64,000 nucleotides of DNA, from contig NZ_QKYK01000030.1 of the NCBI RefSeq assembly GCF_003426815.1, positions 1 through 64,000 on the forward strand, read 5' to 3'. Source of the stretch: Desertimonas flava. Its GTDB lineage: Bacteria > Actinomycetota > Acidimicrobiia > Acidimicrobiales > Ilumatobacteraceae. This document shows positions 1 through 7,589 of the stretch, piece by piece. A program made the translations under genes and the position numbers. The notes below the pieces were generated by a model. The model ran no database searches and was not told the DNA's origin. It was given only the letters and a program-made list of their open reading frames with translations. Numbering within the stretch: position 1 is the first letter of the stretch; each line of letters opens with the position of its first letter.

Positions 1-164
1 GGGGTCGCTGCTGCGGGCGTGGCGGCGGGGGCGGAGGTGGCCGGGGTGGCCGCGCCGGCGGCGGGCGCCGCGGCCTCGCCTCCTGCGTCGCCCTCGCCCC
101 CGAGGCCGAGCGCGGAGCGCCGGTCACGCGAGCGCTTCAGTAGGTGTTCGGGAATCTCAGTCAT
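1..164 (-). CDS. Partial protein with N-terminal IPEHLLKRS motif, function unknown
   Basis: Only the first 54 codons are inside the window; the gene runs off the left edge. It starts at the ATG whose complement is at 162-164 and reads MTEIPEHLLKRS, followed by an Ala/Pro/Gly-rich low-complexity stretch like a flexible linker. The same IPxHLLxRS motif opens the subunit IV-like protein at 2552-3379, where it occurs twice, so this gene may encode another part of the respiratory chain; that is inference from motif and position only. Its start codon overlaps the stop of a repeat-derived mini-ORF (161-289) in an ATGA arrangement. No catalytic domain can be seen in the visible part. Confidence 0.6.
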   Translation of the reverse strand, partial: MTEIPEHLLKRSRDRRSALGLGGEGDAGGEAAAPAAGAATPATSAPAATPAAAT

Positions 165-289
165 ACGTCGGTACCGGTGCCAGCGAGCGAGCGCCAGCGA
201 GTGAGCGGCCACCCGCGGCCTGCGTGGGCACTAAGCCTCGGCGACCCGCCTGTGGGGAACGCAATTGAAGGTTCGGGAATCTCGGTCAC
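146..289 (-). repeat. Family A repeat element flanked by 18-bp direct repeat, forming a minus-strand mini-ORF
   Basis: Positions 186-262 match the intergenic family A element found at 1194, 11360, 16581 and (inverted) 20555; shared blocks include GCGGCCTGCGTGG and GGGAACGCA. The element is bracketed by an 18-bp direct repeat, GTTCGGGAATCTCAGTCA at 146-163 and the same with one change at 271-288. On the minus strand this means the first six codons of the neighbouring gene (TEIPE after the start) are present twice. A GTG at 289-287 opens a 42-codon reading frame that ends in TGA at 163-161, overlapping the ATG of the partial gene. Whether the duplication arose by insertion or by slippage is not shown. 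Confidence 0.7.
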
Positions 290-714
290 GTGCTCTGCGG
301 TTCCATGCGAAGTTCGGGTGGGCGGGCGATCTGATCTCCGGACGGCAGGCCGTCGCGGCGCGGTCGGGAGCACACGATAGGCGAGAGCGTGGCGCAACTC
401 AGAAATCTCCGGTGCCGAACGCGGGACTGGCGAACAGAGCGCCACCGGGCCGGGGCGGGGATCTGTGTCCGATGTCCGGCGCCGATCACAACCGCATTTG
501 GACCGGCGGGACGCGACCGGAAACACTGTGGTGCCAAACGCCACGACTTCGTCCCAACCGCCCACCATGTCGGCAACACGCCGGTCACAGTAGGGTTGCG
601 GACGGAGCTGTGGGTCGCGTCCCGCCGATGTGCCCATCGGTGTCGACCGACAGACGAACCTCCACCCGAATCTCTCCCACCCAGCTGTAGCGAAGCAGAA
701 AGGCAAGCACCGGC
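290..714. promoter_or_regulatory. Long non-coding region upstream of the bc/complex I operon
   Basis: About 425 bases with no convincing gene. Reading frames here are antisense or out-of-frame and show no recognisable protein. It should hold the promoter of the operon starting at 715 and possibly that of the divergent gene, but I cannot point to a clear -35/-10 pair. A short AAAGG lies about 11 bases before the ATG at 715 and is a plausible ribosome binding site. No strong hairpin or riboswitch-like structure was recognised. Confidence 0.35.
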
Positions 715-1197
715 ATGATCGCCATCGACCCCTTGGAGTGGCCAGGCGTGAACATGGCCTTCTTGGTGTCGTTCTTCGGCGCGATCGCCATGACGCTGGC
801 CGTGATCCCGTACGGCAAGCGGCGTCCGGTCGGCAAGCCGGTCTCGTGGGGCGAAGCGATGCTCGGCGCCGCCTACGCCTTCTTCACGATGTTCGTGGCG
901 TTCGGCGTCGCCCCGCACCAGTGGATCGACCACGCCGACAAGAACCTCGGCTGGTCGAAGGACAAGATCATCTACGGGCCCGGCGGCTTCCTCAAGCCCA
1001 CCGCACTCGGCGGCTTCTGGAACCCGATCACCCTGCAGTACGAAGCGGTGCGCGACATCGTCGTGGTTCTCATCCACGTCGTCTACTTCGGTCTGATCAT
1101 CTTCATCTGGAAGTGGTGGCAGTCGCGGGGCGAGACCAAGCCCAGCACCGAGGTCGCAACCTCCACCTTCGGTCGCCCGCTGGTGAGGAAGTCATGA
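715..1197 (+). CDS. Predicted membrane protein heading the cytochrome bc operon
   Basis: A 160-residue protein with three likely membrane segments (about residues 14-34, 46-67 and 111-132) and a polar tail. No cofactor-binding motif is seen. It is the first gene of the run that continues with an Fe-S protein, cytochrome b, subunit IV, Rieske and cytochrome c, so an accessory or assembly role in the quinol:cytochrome c reductase is a reasonable inference. The stop overlaps the ATG of a repeat-derived mini-ORF (ATGA at 1194-1197), which links it translationally to the next gene. I do not recognise a named family. Confidence 0.7.
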   Translation: MIAIDPLEWPGVNMAFLVSFFGAIAMTLAVIPYGKRRPVGKPVSWGEAMLGAAYAFFTMFVAFGVAPHQWIDHADKNLGWSKDKIIYGPGGFLKPTALGGFWNPITLQYEAVRDIVVVLIHVVYFGLIIFIWKWWQSRGETKPSTEVATSTFGRPLVRKS

Positions 1198-1328
1198 CGA
1201 TGAACGGGTTCAGCGAGCGTCCCGAAGTCCGCGCGGCCAAGGCCGGCGGAGCGCTAGCGGAGCCGGCCGTCCACGCGGCCTGCGTGGCCATTGAGCTTCA
1301 GCGAATCGCTTGTAGGGAACGCAGCTGA
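1194..1328 (+). repeat. MIRU-like linker mini-ORF, family A (44 codons)
   Basis: This gap between the first membrane protein and the Fe-S protein is an intergenic repeat. It is open in one frame from an ATG overlapping the previous stop (ATGA at 1194) to a TGA overlapping the next ATG (TGATG at 1326-1330). The predicted peptide contains FSERPEVRA and VHAACVA, shared with the mini-ORF at 16581-16721. Internal palindromes such as GGAGCGCTAGCGGAGC could fold in the mRNA. Judged as a repeat whose open frame preserves translational coupling rather than as a functional protein. Confidence 0.75.
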
Positions 1329-1741
1329 TGGCGAGGACCGACGCCAATCCGCCGATGATGCCGTACACCGACGAGTACACGCTCGTCGAGGTCGACGCCG
1401 ACTACCTCACCAAGGCCGTCAAGCCGAAGCAGTTCATCCACATCGACCAGACCGAGTGCATCATGTGCGAGGGCTGCGTCGACATCTGCCCGTGGAAGTG
1501 CATCCACATGGTGCGGCCCGAGGCGATCGTCGAGGCGGTCGGCACGGAAAAGCCCGGCGAGGACCCCTCCGACAACGTCGTGTTCACCATCGACGACGAC
1601 ATCTGCACACGTTGCGCATTGTGTGTCGATCGGTGCCCGACGGGCGTCATCATCCTCGGCAAGGTGGGCCAGCCCGCCGCCACCGGTGACTCCCACACCC
1701 GCACCAACAGCCACGGCTACGCCTACGGCATGAGGTTCTAA
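1328..1741 (+). CDS. Two-cluster 4Fe-4S ferredoxin-like protein
   Basis: A 137-residue soluble protein with two CxxCxxCxxxC[P] motifs, CIMCEGCVDICPWKC near residue 54 and CTRCALCVDRCP near residue 96, the pattern for two 4Fe-4S clusters as in bacterial-type ferredoxins and NuoI. The second motif is separated from the first by an acidic insertion. It lies directly before the cytochrome b gene (5-base gap), so it probably passes electrons to or from the quinol:cytochrome c reductase. An Fe-S protein of this kind is not part of the classical bc1 or b6f complex. It could instead be a general electron carrier co-transcribed with complex I. Confidence 0.85.
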   Translation: MARTDANPPMMPYTDEYTLVEVDADYLTKAVKPKQFIHIDQTECIMCEGCVDICPWKCIHMVRPEAIVEAVGTEKPGEDPSDNVVFTIDDDICTRCALCVDRCPTGVIILGKVGQPAATGDSHTRTNSHGYAYGMRF

Positions 1742-1746
1742 GGATC

Positions 1747-2532
1747 ATGGCGAAAGTAATCGACGAGAAGCCCCGCCCGACCGTCAAGGAGCGGGCCAAG
1801 GCGATGCAGGACGGGGTGCAGGGCAGCCAGGTCTGGAGCAGCATCTTCCGCCCCGGCTCGATCTTCCGCAAGGGCTACACCGACAGCCCGCGCAACCGCA
1901 GCTACGTCATCATGAACTCGGTGCTGTACCACCTGCACCCGGTGAAGGTGAAGCGCCACGCCGTGAAGGTGAGCTACACGCTCTGCCTCGGCGGCCTCAG
2001 CTTCTTCCTCTTCATCTTGCTGACGGTCACGGGCATCTTCTTGATGTTCTTCTACCGGCCCGAGGCGACGGCGGCCTGGAACGACATCTCCAACCTGCAG
2101 ACGTCGGTGACGTTCGGTCTGTTGGTGAGAAACATGCACCGATGGGGTGCTCACCTCATGGTGCTGTCGGTGTTCCTCCACATGGCCCGCGTCTTCTACC
2201 ACGGCGCCTACAAGGCCCCCCGCGAGTTCAACTGGGTCATCGGCGTCATCCTGCTCACGCTCACCCTGCTGCTGTCGTTCACCGGCTATCTGCTGCCGTG
2301 GGACCAATTGGCCCTGTGGGCCGTCACCGTGGGCACCAACATGATGGGGTACACGCCGGTCTTCGGTAAGGACGTACGGTTCGTGCTGCTCGGCGGCGCC
2401 GAGATCGGGCCCGAGACGCTGCTGCGCTGGTACGTGCTGCACGTGCTCATGTTCCCGTTCATCATCGTGATCTTCATGGCCATCCACTTCTGGCGAGTCC
2501 GCAAGGACGGCGGCATCTCCGGCCCGCTCTGA
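1747..2532 (+). CDS. qcrB: Cytochrome b6-like subunit of quinol:cytochrome c reductase
   Basis: 261 residues, the length of a b6-type (split) cytochrome b with an N-terminal extension. Four haem-ligand histidines are in place: H131 and H145 (14 apart) in the MHRWGAH...LHMARVF helix, and H232 and H247 (15 apart), the b6 spacing. C80 in the YTLCLGG segment aligns with the cysteine that covalently holds the extra haem ci/cn in b6f complexes and in Bacillus QcrB. The SFTGYLLPWDQ and FYRP segments are typical. It sits in the membrane and forms the quinol oxidation core with the next gene's product. The neighbours on both sides are parts of the same complex. Confidence 0.93.
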   Translation: MAKVIDEKPRPTVKERAKAMQDGVQGSQVWSSIFRPGSIFRKGYTDSPRNRSYVIMNSVLYHLHPVKVKRHAVKVSYTLCLGGLSFFLFILLTVTGIFLMFFYRPEATAAWNDISNLQTSVTFGLLVRNMHRWGAHLMVLSVFLHMARVFYHGAYKAPREFNWVIGVILLTLTLLLSFTGYLLPWDQLALWAVTVGTNMMGYTPVFGKDVRFVLLGGAEIGPETLLRWYVLHVLMFPFIIVIFMAIHFWRVRKDGGISGPL

Positions 2533-2551
2533 GCCGTCGGGTAGGTACCAC

Positions 2552-3379
2552 ATGACTGAGATTCCGGAACACCTCCTGAAGCGGGCCCAAGCGGCACGCG
2601 ACAAGGCCCAGGCCGACCGCGCCGAAGGCGCCGGTGGCGCGGCCGCCGACTCCACTCCGGCGGGCGACGCGGCCGCCGCCGCGCCCAGCGACGCCGAGTC
2701 GCGCATCCCCGCGCACCTGCTCGAGCGGTCGCGCGCGGCGAAGGCCCAAAAGGCTGGAGGAGCCGAGGGCGGCGACACCGCCGCTCCCTCCAGCGGCGGC
2801 GCGGTGGCCGTGGCCGAACGGCCCGGCGACATCGTCACGGCGGCGCCCACGGGCGGCGGCGTGCCCATCGGCGCCGGTCCCGGCGGTCACACCCAGCGTC
2901 TCCTCACCGTCGTCAAGAGCGGATCGATCCAGGAGGTCAAGGCGTCGCCGGTCGACAAGGTGCACACCTGGCCGCACCTGCTCGCCGCCGAGTTCGTCGC
3001 CGCGCTGGCCTGCCTGGCGTTCACGTTCGTCTTCTCGATCTTCGTCAACGCCCCGCTGCTCCAGTTGGCCAACACCAACCAGACGCCGAACCCGTCGAAG
3101 GCCCCGTGGTACTTCCTCGGTCTGCAGGAGCTGCTCACGATGTTCCACCCGATGGTGGCCGGCGTGACCATTCCCGGCGTGGGCCTGATCGTGCTGATCT
3201 TCGCCCCGTACATCGACAAGAACCCGTCGAACAAGCCCGAGGACCGGAAGTTCGCCACCTCGCTGATGACGATCCACCTGATGTTCTGGGCGGTGCTCGT
3301 CATCATCGGCTCGTTCTTCCGCGGCCCCGGCTTCAACTTCACCCTGCCCTGGAGGGACGGCCTCTTCTTCGAGCTCTGA
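2552..3379 (+). CDS. Subunit IV-like C-terminal cytochrome b with repeated IPxHLLxRS leader
   Basis: 275 residues. The C-terminal ~140 residues match the subunit IV/cytochrome b C-terminal domain, with three membrane segments (about 143-167, 206-222, 244-258) and the quinol-site motif written as APWY (184-187) in place of PEWY. Before it lies a ~125-residue soluble, Ala/Gly-rich extension carrying two copies of a motif, IPEHLLKRAQ at residue 4 and IPAHLLERSR at residue 52. The start ATG has the same first residues as the gene at the left window edge (MTEIPEHLLKR). The extension is not part of standard subunit IV; a role in assembly or supercomplex contact is speculation. Confidence 0.88.
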   Translation: MTEIPEHLLKRAQAARDKAQADRAEGAGGAAADSTPAGDAAAAAPSDAESRIPAHLLERSRAAKAQKAGGAEGGDTAAPSSGGAVAVAERPGDIVTAAPTGGGVPIGAGPGGHTQRLLTVVKSGSIQEVKASPVDKVHTWPHLLAAEFVAALACLAFTFVFSIFVNAPLLQLANTNQTPNPSKAPWYFLGLQELLTMFHPMVAGVTIPGVGLIVLIFAPYIDKNPSNKPEDRKFATSLMTIHLMFWAVLVIIGSFFRGPGFNFTLPWRDGLFFEL

Positions 3380-3400
3380 GCGCGAAAGGAGCCACTGATC

Positions 3401-4312
3401 ATGTCGAACGCAGCCATCATCGCCATCGCCATCGGAGCCGCGGTCGTGCTCGGCGCCCTGGCCTTCATCACCACCGCCCGTCGCAGCGACGTGCGTGGCG
3501 CCGGAGCCCTCTCGGCCGAGACCCGTCAGCGGGACCGCTCGGCTCGCCGCGCCCGGGCCGACGTCGAGGGCACCACCACGCGGGCCGACGACGCCCCGTC
3601 GTCCACCGGGCTCACCGCCGCCGAGGTCGAGCAGGCCGGACGCGAGGCACGCAAGCCCTCGTTGCCGGTCCCAGCGGCCTCCGCCGCTCCGGCGCCGTGG
3701 GTGCCGCCGGACCCCGAGCTCATCGGCGTCTCGCGCCGCCAGTTCTTCAACAAGGCGACCATCACGCTCACCTCCACTGGCATCGGGGCCTTCGCCGCGG
3801 CCGGCTTCGTCGCCTTCCTCTGGCCGACGGCCACCGGCGGCTTCGGCCAGGACGTCACCGTGGGCAAGCTGCAGGACATCATCGACGGCGCCCGCAGCAA
3901 CGCCGGGTTCTTCTACGCCCCGTCGGCTCGCGCCTGGATCACCGAGTACCCGTCCGACGCCCTGCCCAAGGCCGAAGCGGTGTACCCCACCAACATCTAC
4001 GCCGGCATGGCCAACTACGGCATCGTCGCCCTCTACCAGAAGTGCCCGCACCTCGGCTGCCGCGTGCCCGAGTGCGCCACCAGCGGCTGGTTCGAGTGCC
4101 CCTGCCACGGCTCGCAGTACAACCGCGTCGGTGAGAAGAAGGCCGGCCCCGCGCCGCGGGGCATGGACCACTTCCCGATCTCGGTCGACGGTGGTGGCAA
4201 CGTCACCATCGCCACGGGAACCGTGGTCAACGGTGCCGTGATCGGCACCAACACGACCGGCCAGGAAGCCGAAGGCCCACACTGCATCGGCGGAGGTAGC
4301 GGTGGCCACTGA
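3401..4312 (+). CDS. qcrA: Rieske 2Fe-2S protein of the quinol:cytochrome c reductase
   Basis: 303 residues. The Rieske boxes are CPHLGC (C215, H217, C220) and CPCHGS (C233, C235, H236), giving the 2Cys/2His cluster ligands and the stabilising disulfide pair. An N-terminal membrane helix (residues 5-24) is followed by an Ala/Arg-rich linker, then SRRQFFNKA at 111 and a second hydrophobic helix (about 122-140), resembling a Tat-type anchor directly before the cluster domain. The protein should oxidise menaquinol at the outer side of the membrane and pass the electron to the diheme cytochrome c encoded downstream. A good Shine-Dalgarno (AAAGGAG) precedes the ATG. Confidence 0.95.
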   Translation: MSNAAIIAIAIGAAVVLGALAFITTARRSDVRGAGALSAETRQRDRSARRARADVEGTTTRADDAPSSTGLTAAEVEQAGREARKPSLPVPAASAAPAPWVPPDPELIGVSRRQFFNKATITLTSTGIGAFAAAGFVAFLWPTATGGFGQDVTVGKLQDIIDGARSNAGFFYAPSARAWITEYPSDALPKAEAVYPTNIYAGMANYGIVALYQKCPHLGCRVPECATSGWFECPCHGSQYNRVGEKKAGPAPRGMDHFPISVDGGGNVTIATGTVVNGAVIGTNTTGQEAEGPHCIGGGSGGH

Positions 4313-4541
4313 CGCGTCGTCCGCTTTCGCGTCGCTCGCTTCGCTCGCTCGCTGCAGCGTGCGAGGAGAAATCGGAGCGGCTTCGCCGCACCCAACTTGC
4401 CGGCGGCGGCGAGCAAGCTCGCCTGATGCCGCCTGGCGAGGGGGCTACCGCCCCCTCGCACACCCCCGACGGAGGTTGTACCGCGACATGGTGGCAGACC
4501 GGTTCTCACGCCGCGTGAACTCTGGGACGGTGTGTTCGTGA
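4302..4541 (+). repeat. MIRU-like linker mini-ORF, family B (79 codons)
   Basis: The 225-base gap between the Rieske and cytochrome c genes is a repeat rich in hairpins: a GCGGCTTCGCCGC stem, GGCGAGCAAGCTCGCC and GGGGGCTACCGCCCCC. The same order of blocks recurs at 18311-18520. One frame is open from a GTG inside the end of the Rieske gene (4302) to a TGA at 4539-4541 that overlaps the GTG start of the cytochrome (GTGA at 4538). The shared peptide segment RASSP...GGYRP shows both copies are read in the same frame. Treated as a repeat, not as a proven protein. Confidence 0.72.
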
Positions 4542-5599
4542 TCGCCATTGCTCCGACGACCGTCGCTTGGATTCTCGCGGTGGTGGTCGTCCTCGGCTGG
4601 ATCGTGTACGCCGCGCTCAATCAGGGTGCGGCCCGGCGCGAACTCGGCTCCGAGATCGAGCTGGCGGCCAACCGCAAGCCCTACTACTCCGACGAGGAGC
4701 TCGAAGGCAAGCGCCTCGAGCTCGTGCAGTTCATCGGCGTGCTCCTGCTCGCCGTCATCGTCGTCGGCCTGCCGCTCTACTGGGTGCTCGAACCCGATCG
4801 TCAGGCCGGCGCCGTCGCCCAGCAGAACGCGACGATGGTCGGCTGGGGCGCTCGACTCTTCGAGACCACCGAGAACGGCGGCTTCAACTGCGCCGGCTGC
4901 CATGGCACGATGCAGGCCACAGGAGGCGTCGCCCAAGGCACGGTCACCGATCCCCTCACCGGCGAGGTCTCGTCGGTCGACTTCATCGCCCCCGCCCTCA
5001 ACACCGTCTTCTACCGCTTCGACGAGGAAGAGGTCACCTACATCCTCACCTACGGCCGGCCCGGCACGCCGATGTCGGCCTGGGGTCTCGACGGTGGCGG
5101 GCCGCTCAACGCCCAGCAGCTCGAGACGCTGGTGATGTACATGCAATCGATCCAGATCCCCCGCGAGAACTGCAGCGCCGAGGAGGAGGGCGACCCGCTC
5201 TGCCCGACCGGACACCTTCCGGCCGACATCCAGCAGGACATCCAGAACGCCGCCGAGGCGGCGGTCGAGGATGGTCGGTACGAGACTCTCGGCGAGGCGC
5301 TGTTCAATCTCGAGCTGGCCGGCGGCGCGTTCAGCTGCGCCCGCTGCCACACCGAGGGTTGGAACTACGGCGATCCGCAGACACCCGGGGCCGGGCGTCT
5401 CGGCTGGAACCTCACCGGTGGTTCCACCAACGAGCACTTCCCGCTGGCCGAGGACATGGAACAGTTCATCGCCGACGGCACCACGCAGGGCGCCGGCTAC
5501 GGCAACGGCGGGCAGGGCACGGGCCGCATGCCGGCCTTCGGCTCGATGCTCACCGACGAGCAGATCCAAGCCATCGTCGAGTACGTGAGGGGCCTGTGA
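4538..5599 (+). CDS. Membrane-anchored diheme cytochrome c
   Basis: 353 residues from the GTG at 4538, chosen over the GTG at 4532 because GGGACGG lies 7 bases ahead and the codon overlaps the linker stop. There are two membrane segments (about residues 9-28 and 62-85) and then two haem c sites: CAGCH (C118, C121, H122) and CARCH (C267, C270, H271). Likely sixth ligands are the methionines in GTPMSAW (M179) and GRMPAFG (M331). It is the electron acceptor from the Rieske protein and corresponds in role to the diheme QcrC of actinobacterial bc1 complexes, though here it is not fused to subunit IV. Confidence 0.9.
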   Translation: MIAIAPTTVAWILAVVVVLGWIVYAALNQGAARRELGSEIELAANRKPYYSDEELEGKRLELVQFIGVLLLAVIVVGLPLYWVLEPDRQAGAVAQQNATMVGWGARLFETTENGGFNCAGCHGTMQATGGVAQGTVTDPLTGEVSSVDFIAPALNTVFYRFDEEEVTYILTYGRPGTPMSAWGLDGGGPLNAQQLETLVMYMQSIQIPRENCSAEEEGDPLCPTGHLPADIQQDIQNAAEAAVEDGRYETLGEALFNLELAGGAFSCARCHTEGWNYGDPQTPGAGRLGWNLTGGSTNEHFPLAEDMEQFIADGTTQGAGYGNGGQGTGRMPAFGSMLTDEQIQAIVEYVRGL

Positions 5600-6420
5600 T
5601 GAGCGCGCTCGGTTCCATCCTCGCCATCAACTGGGAGCCCGAGCTCCGCGGCATCCTCATCGTCATCATCTCGGTGGCGGTGCTCTGCGGCTCCGTCTAC
5701 CTGATCCTCGGCACCAACCTCGGTGCTCGCCTCGGGTTCCTCGTGTCGCTCGCCGCCCTCGCCGGCTGGATGATGATGATGGGCATCATCTGGATGATCT
5801 ACGGCATCGGCATGCAAGGCCCGATGCCGTCGTGGAAGGCGATGGAAGGTCGCACGGTCATCCAGGACACCGACGCCTTGACGACGGCCGGGGTGCTCGA
5901 CGGATCGATCGAGATCCCCGAAGGCGCGTCGTTCCAGGAGCGCGGCGAGATCATCTCGGCCGCGTTCGAGGCCGAGGGCTGGGAGGCGCTCGACGCCGCC
6001 TCGCCGGAGTACGGCCAGGCGTTCGCCGCAGCCCAGACGTTCATCGAAGAAGAAGAGGCGCTCGCCGCTGGCGGCTACGTCGCGACGGCCGTCTACGACG
6101 TCGGCGGTGAGCGCTGGCCGAAGATCGGCGAGTCGATCGACTTCCTCGCCTTCATGCACGATCCGCGCTACGTCGTGGTCGAGGTGGCTCCCACCGAGCC
6201 GACCCGCACCGAGGCCGGCCGGGCGCCGGCCAGCGCGATCATCCAGGAGGACGGTCAGCGCCAGTTCGTCTACATGATCCGTGACCTCGGCGCCCGGCGT
6301 CAGCCAGCCCAGGTGCTCACGGTGGGCTCCGGCCTCATCTTTGGGGCCTTGTGCTGGCTGCTCCACCGCCGCGACCAGACCGTCGAACGCAACCTCGCCG
6401 CACCAGCGCCGGCGGGTTAG
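5599..6420 (+). CDS. Uncharacterised membrane protein between cytochrome c and nuoA
   Basis: 273 residues with two N-terminal membrane segments (about 17-38 and 43-70, the latter Met-rich) and one near the C-terminus (about 245-260). A ~170-residue hydrophilic, acidic domain lies between them. Its ATG overlaps the cytochrome c stop (TGATG at 5597-5601) and it ends 8 bases before nuoA, so it is co-translated with the reductase and complex I genes. No haem, Fe-S or enzyme motif is visible. An accessory or assembly factor of the reductase is the simplest guess; I do not recognise the family. Confidence 0.75.
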   Translation: MSALGSILAINWEPELRGILIVIISVAVLCGSVYLILGTNLGARLGFLVSLAALAGWMMMMGIIWMIYGIGMQGPMPSWKAMEGRTVIQDTDALTTAGVLDGSIEIPEGASFQERGEIISAAFEAEGWEALDAASPEYGQAFAAAQTFIEEEEALAAGGYVATAVYDVGGERWPKIGESIDFLAFMHDPRYVVVEVAPTEPTRTEAGRAPASAIIQEDGQRQFVYMIRDLGARRQPAQVLTVGSGLIFGALCWLLHRRDQTVERNLAAPAPAG

Positions 6421-6428
6421 GCCCCATC

Positions 6429-6893
6429 GTGTCGCAGTACCTGCCCGTCGTCGTGCTGGCCGTGCTCGCGGTCATCTTCGGAGGCATCACCCTCGTCGCG
6501 TCCTGGCTCCTCGCCCCGAAGCGCCCGTCCGACGCCAAAGAGGCGCCGTACGAGAGCGGCATCGTGCCGTCCCGGGAACCCCCACGTCGCTTCCCGGTCG
6601 GCTTCTACATCGTGGCGATGCTGTTCGTGATGTTCGACATCGAGATCATCTTCATCTACCCGTATGCGGTGTCGCGATCGGCGCTCGGCGTGTACGGGTT
6701 CGTGGCGATCCTCATCTTCTCCGCACTGTTCTTCATCACGTTCGTGTACGAGGTGGCCCGCGGCGGACTTGACTGGGGTCCGCGCCAGACGGCGCAGCCG
6801 GTCGACGGCGAGGCGGCGATGTTGTCCGCCGAGCGGACCACGCACACGACGATCCGCCGTGTGGGCACGGAAGGACGGGAGACTGCGGCATGA
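6429..6893 (+). CDS. nuoA: NADH-quinone oxidoreductase subunit A (complex 1)
   Basis: 154 residues from a GTG at 6429. Three membrane helices and the conserved loop [11 protein letters not shown], followed by [19 protein letters not shown], are diagnostic of NuoA. The loop contacts the quinone-site subunits NuoB, D and H. A ~45-residue polar C-terminal tail extends past the third helix. The earlier in-frame starts are inside the preceding gene and lack a ribosome binding site, so GTG 6429 is preferred. Its stop overlaps nuoB (ATGA at 6890). Confidence 0.95.
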   Translation: MSQYLPVVVLAVLAVIFGGITLVASWLLAPKRPSDAKEAPYESGIVPSREPPRRFPVGFYIVAMLFVMFDIEIIFIYPYAVSRSALGVYGFVAILIFSALFFITFVYEVARGGLDWGPRQTAQPVDGEAAMLSAERTTHTTIRRVGTEGRETAA

Positions 6894-7480
6894 GCGAGCC
6901 GGGACTGCTTTCGAGCATCAAGGAGGACGGGCTCGGCGGGCTGACTCACAACGTCATCACCGGCAAGCTCGAAGTGCTCATCAACTGGGCCCGGTCGCGC
7001 AGCTCGTGGCCGGCCAACTTCGGGCTCGCCTGCTGCGCCATCGAGATGATGGCCACCGGCGGTGCGCACTACGACCTCGCCCGGTTCGGCATGGAGGTCT
7101 TCCGGGCCTCCCCGCGCCAGGCCGACATCATGATCGTCGCCGGCCGCGTCAGTCAGAAGATGGCGCCGGTGCTCCGCCAGGTCTACGACCAGATGATGGA
7201 GCCCAAGTGGGTCATCTCGATGGGCGTCTGCGCCTCGAGCGGCGGGATGTTCAACAACTACGCGATCGTCCAGGGTGTCGACCAGATCGTTCCCGTCGAC
7301 GTCTACGCGCCGGGCTGCCCGCCCACGCCGGAGACGCTGTTGCACGCCATCGAGACGCTGCACGGCCTCATCGAGACCGGCGAGATCCTCAAGCGACGGT
7401 CCCCGGGGGAGGGAGCCAACGTGCACGTGACCGAGATCCCGTCACAGGGCCCGGTCCCCGTCTCGCTCGGACGGGCATGA
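6890..7480 (+). CDS. nuoB: NADH-quinone oxidoreductase subunit B (complex 1)
   Basis: 196 residues, soluble. The four cysteines that bind the terminal cluster N2 are present: C48 and C49 in [10 protein letters not shown]114 in GVCASSGG, C143 in PGCPP. It passes electrons to quinone at the NuoB/NuoD interface. A C-terminal extension of about 25 residues lies beyond the usual core. ATGA overlap with nuoA upstream; the stop overlaps a repeat-derived mini-ORF. Confidence 0.97.
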   Translation: MSEPGLLSSIKEDGLGGLTHNVITGKLEVLINWARSRSSWPANFGLACCAIEMMATGGAHYDLARFGMEVFRASPRQADIMIVAGRVSQKMAPVLRQVYDQMMEPKWVISMGVCASSGGMFNNYAIVQGVDQIVPVDVYAPGCPPTPETLLHAIETLHGLIETGEILKRRSPGEGANVHVTEIPSQGPVPVSLGRA

Positions 7481-7587
7481 ACATGCGGAGTCTTCGGAGC
7501 ATGGTCGTGCCCGGCATGCCGTGCGAGCGCCAGCGAGCCGGCATGCGATGGGGTCGGGGGGCGCAGCCCCCGGAAGGACGGGTATAG
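7477..7587 (+). repeat. MIRU-like linker mini-ORF (36 codons) between nuoB and nuoC
   Basis: A repeat-rich gap open in one frame from an ATG overlapping the nuoB stop (ATGA at 7477) to a TAG at 7585-7587, two bases before the nuoC ATG. It holds a GGGGGGCGCAGCCCCC hairpin like that of family B and a GCGAGCGCCAGCGAGC palindrome like that of family A. The hexamer GGCATG occurs at both ends (7474-7479 and 7587-7592). The element also supplies the nuoC ribosome binding site (GGAAGGA). Confidence 0.68.
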
Positions 7588-7589
7588 GC

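Noticed and set aside
1194-1328. Mini-ORFs annotated as genuine small conserved proteins
   Set aside because: Copies of the same element are read in different frames and orientations (1194, 11360, 20555), so no common protein is being conserved; the junctions are.
2474-4309. A 611-codon open frame on the minus strand opposite the subunit IV and Rieske genes
   Set aside because: It is the antisense shadow of two well-supported genes in very GC-rich DNA; its translation is Gly/Asp/Arg/Ala-rich with no recognisable domain.
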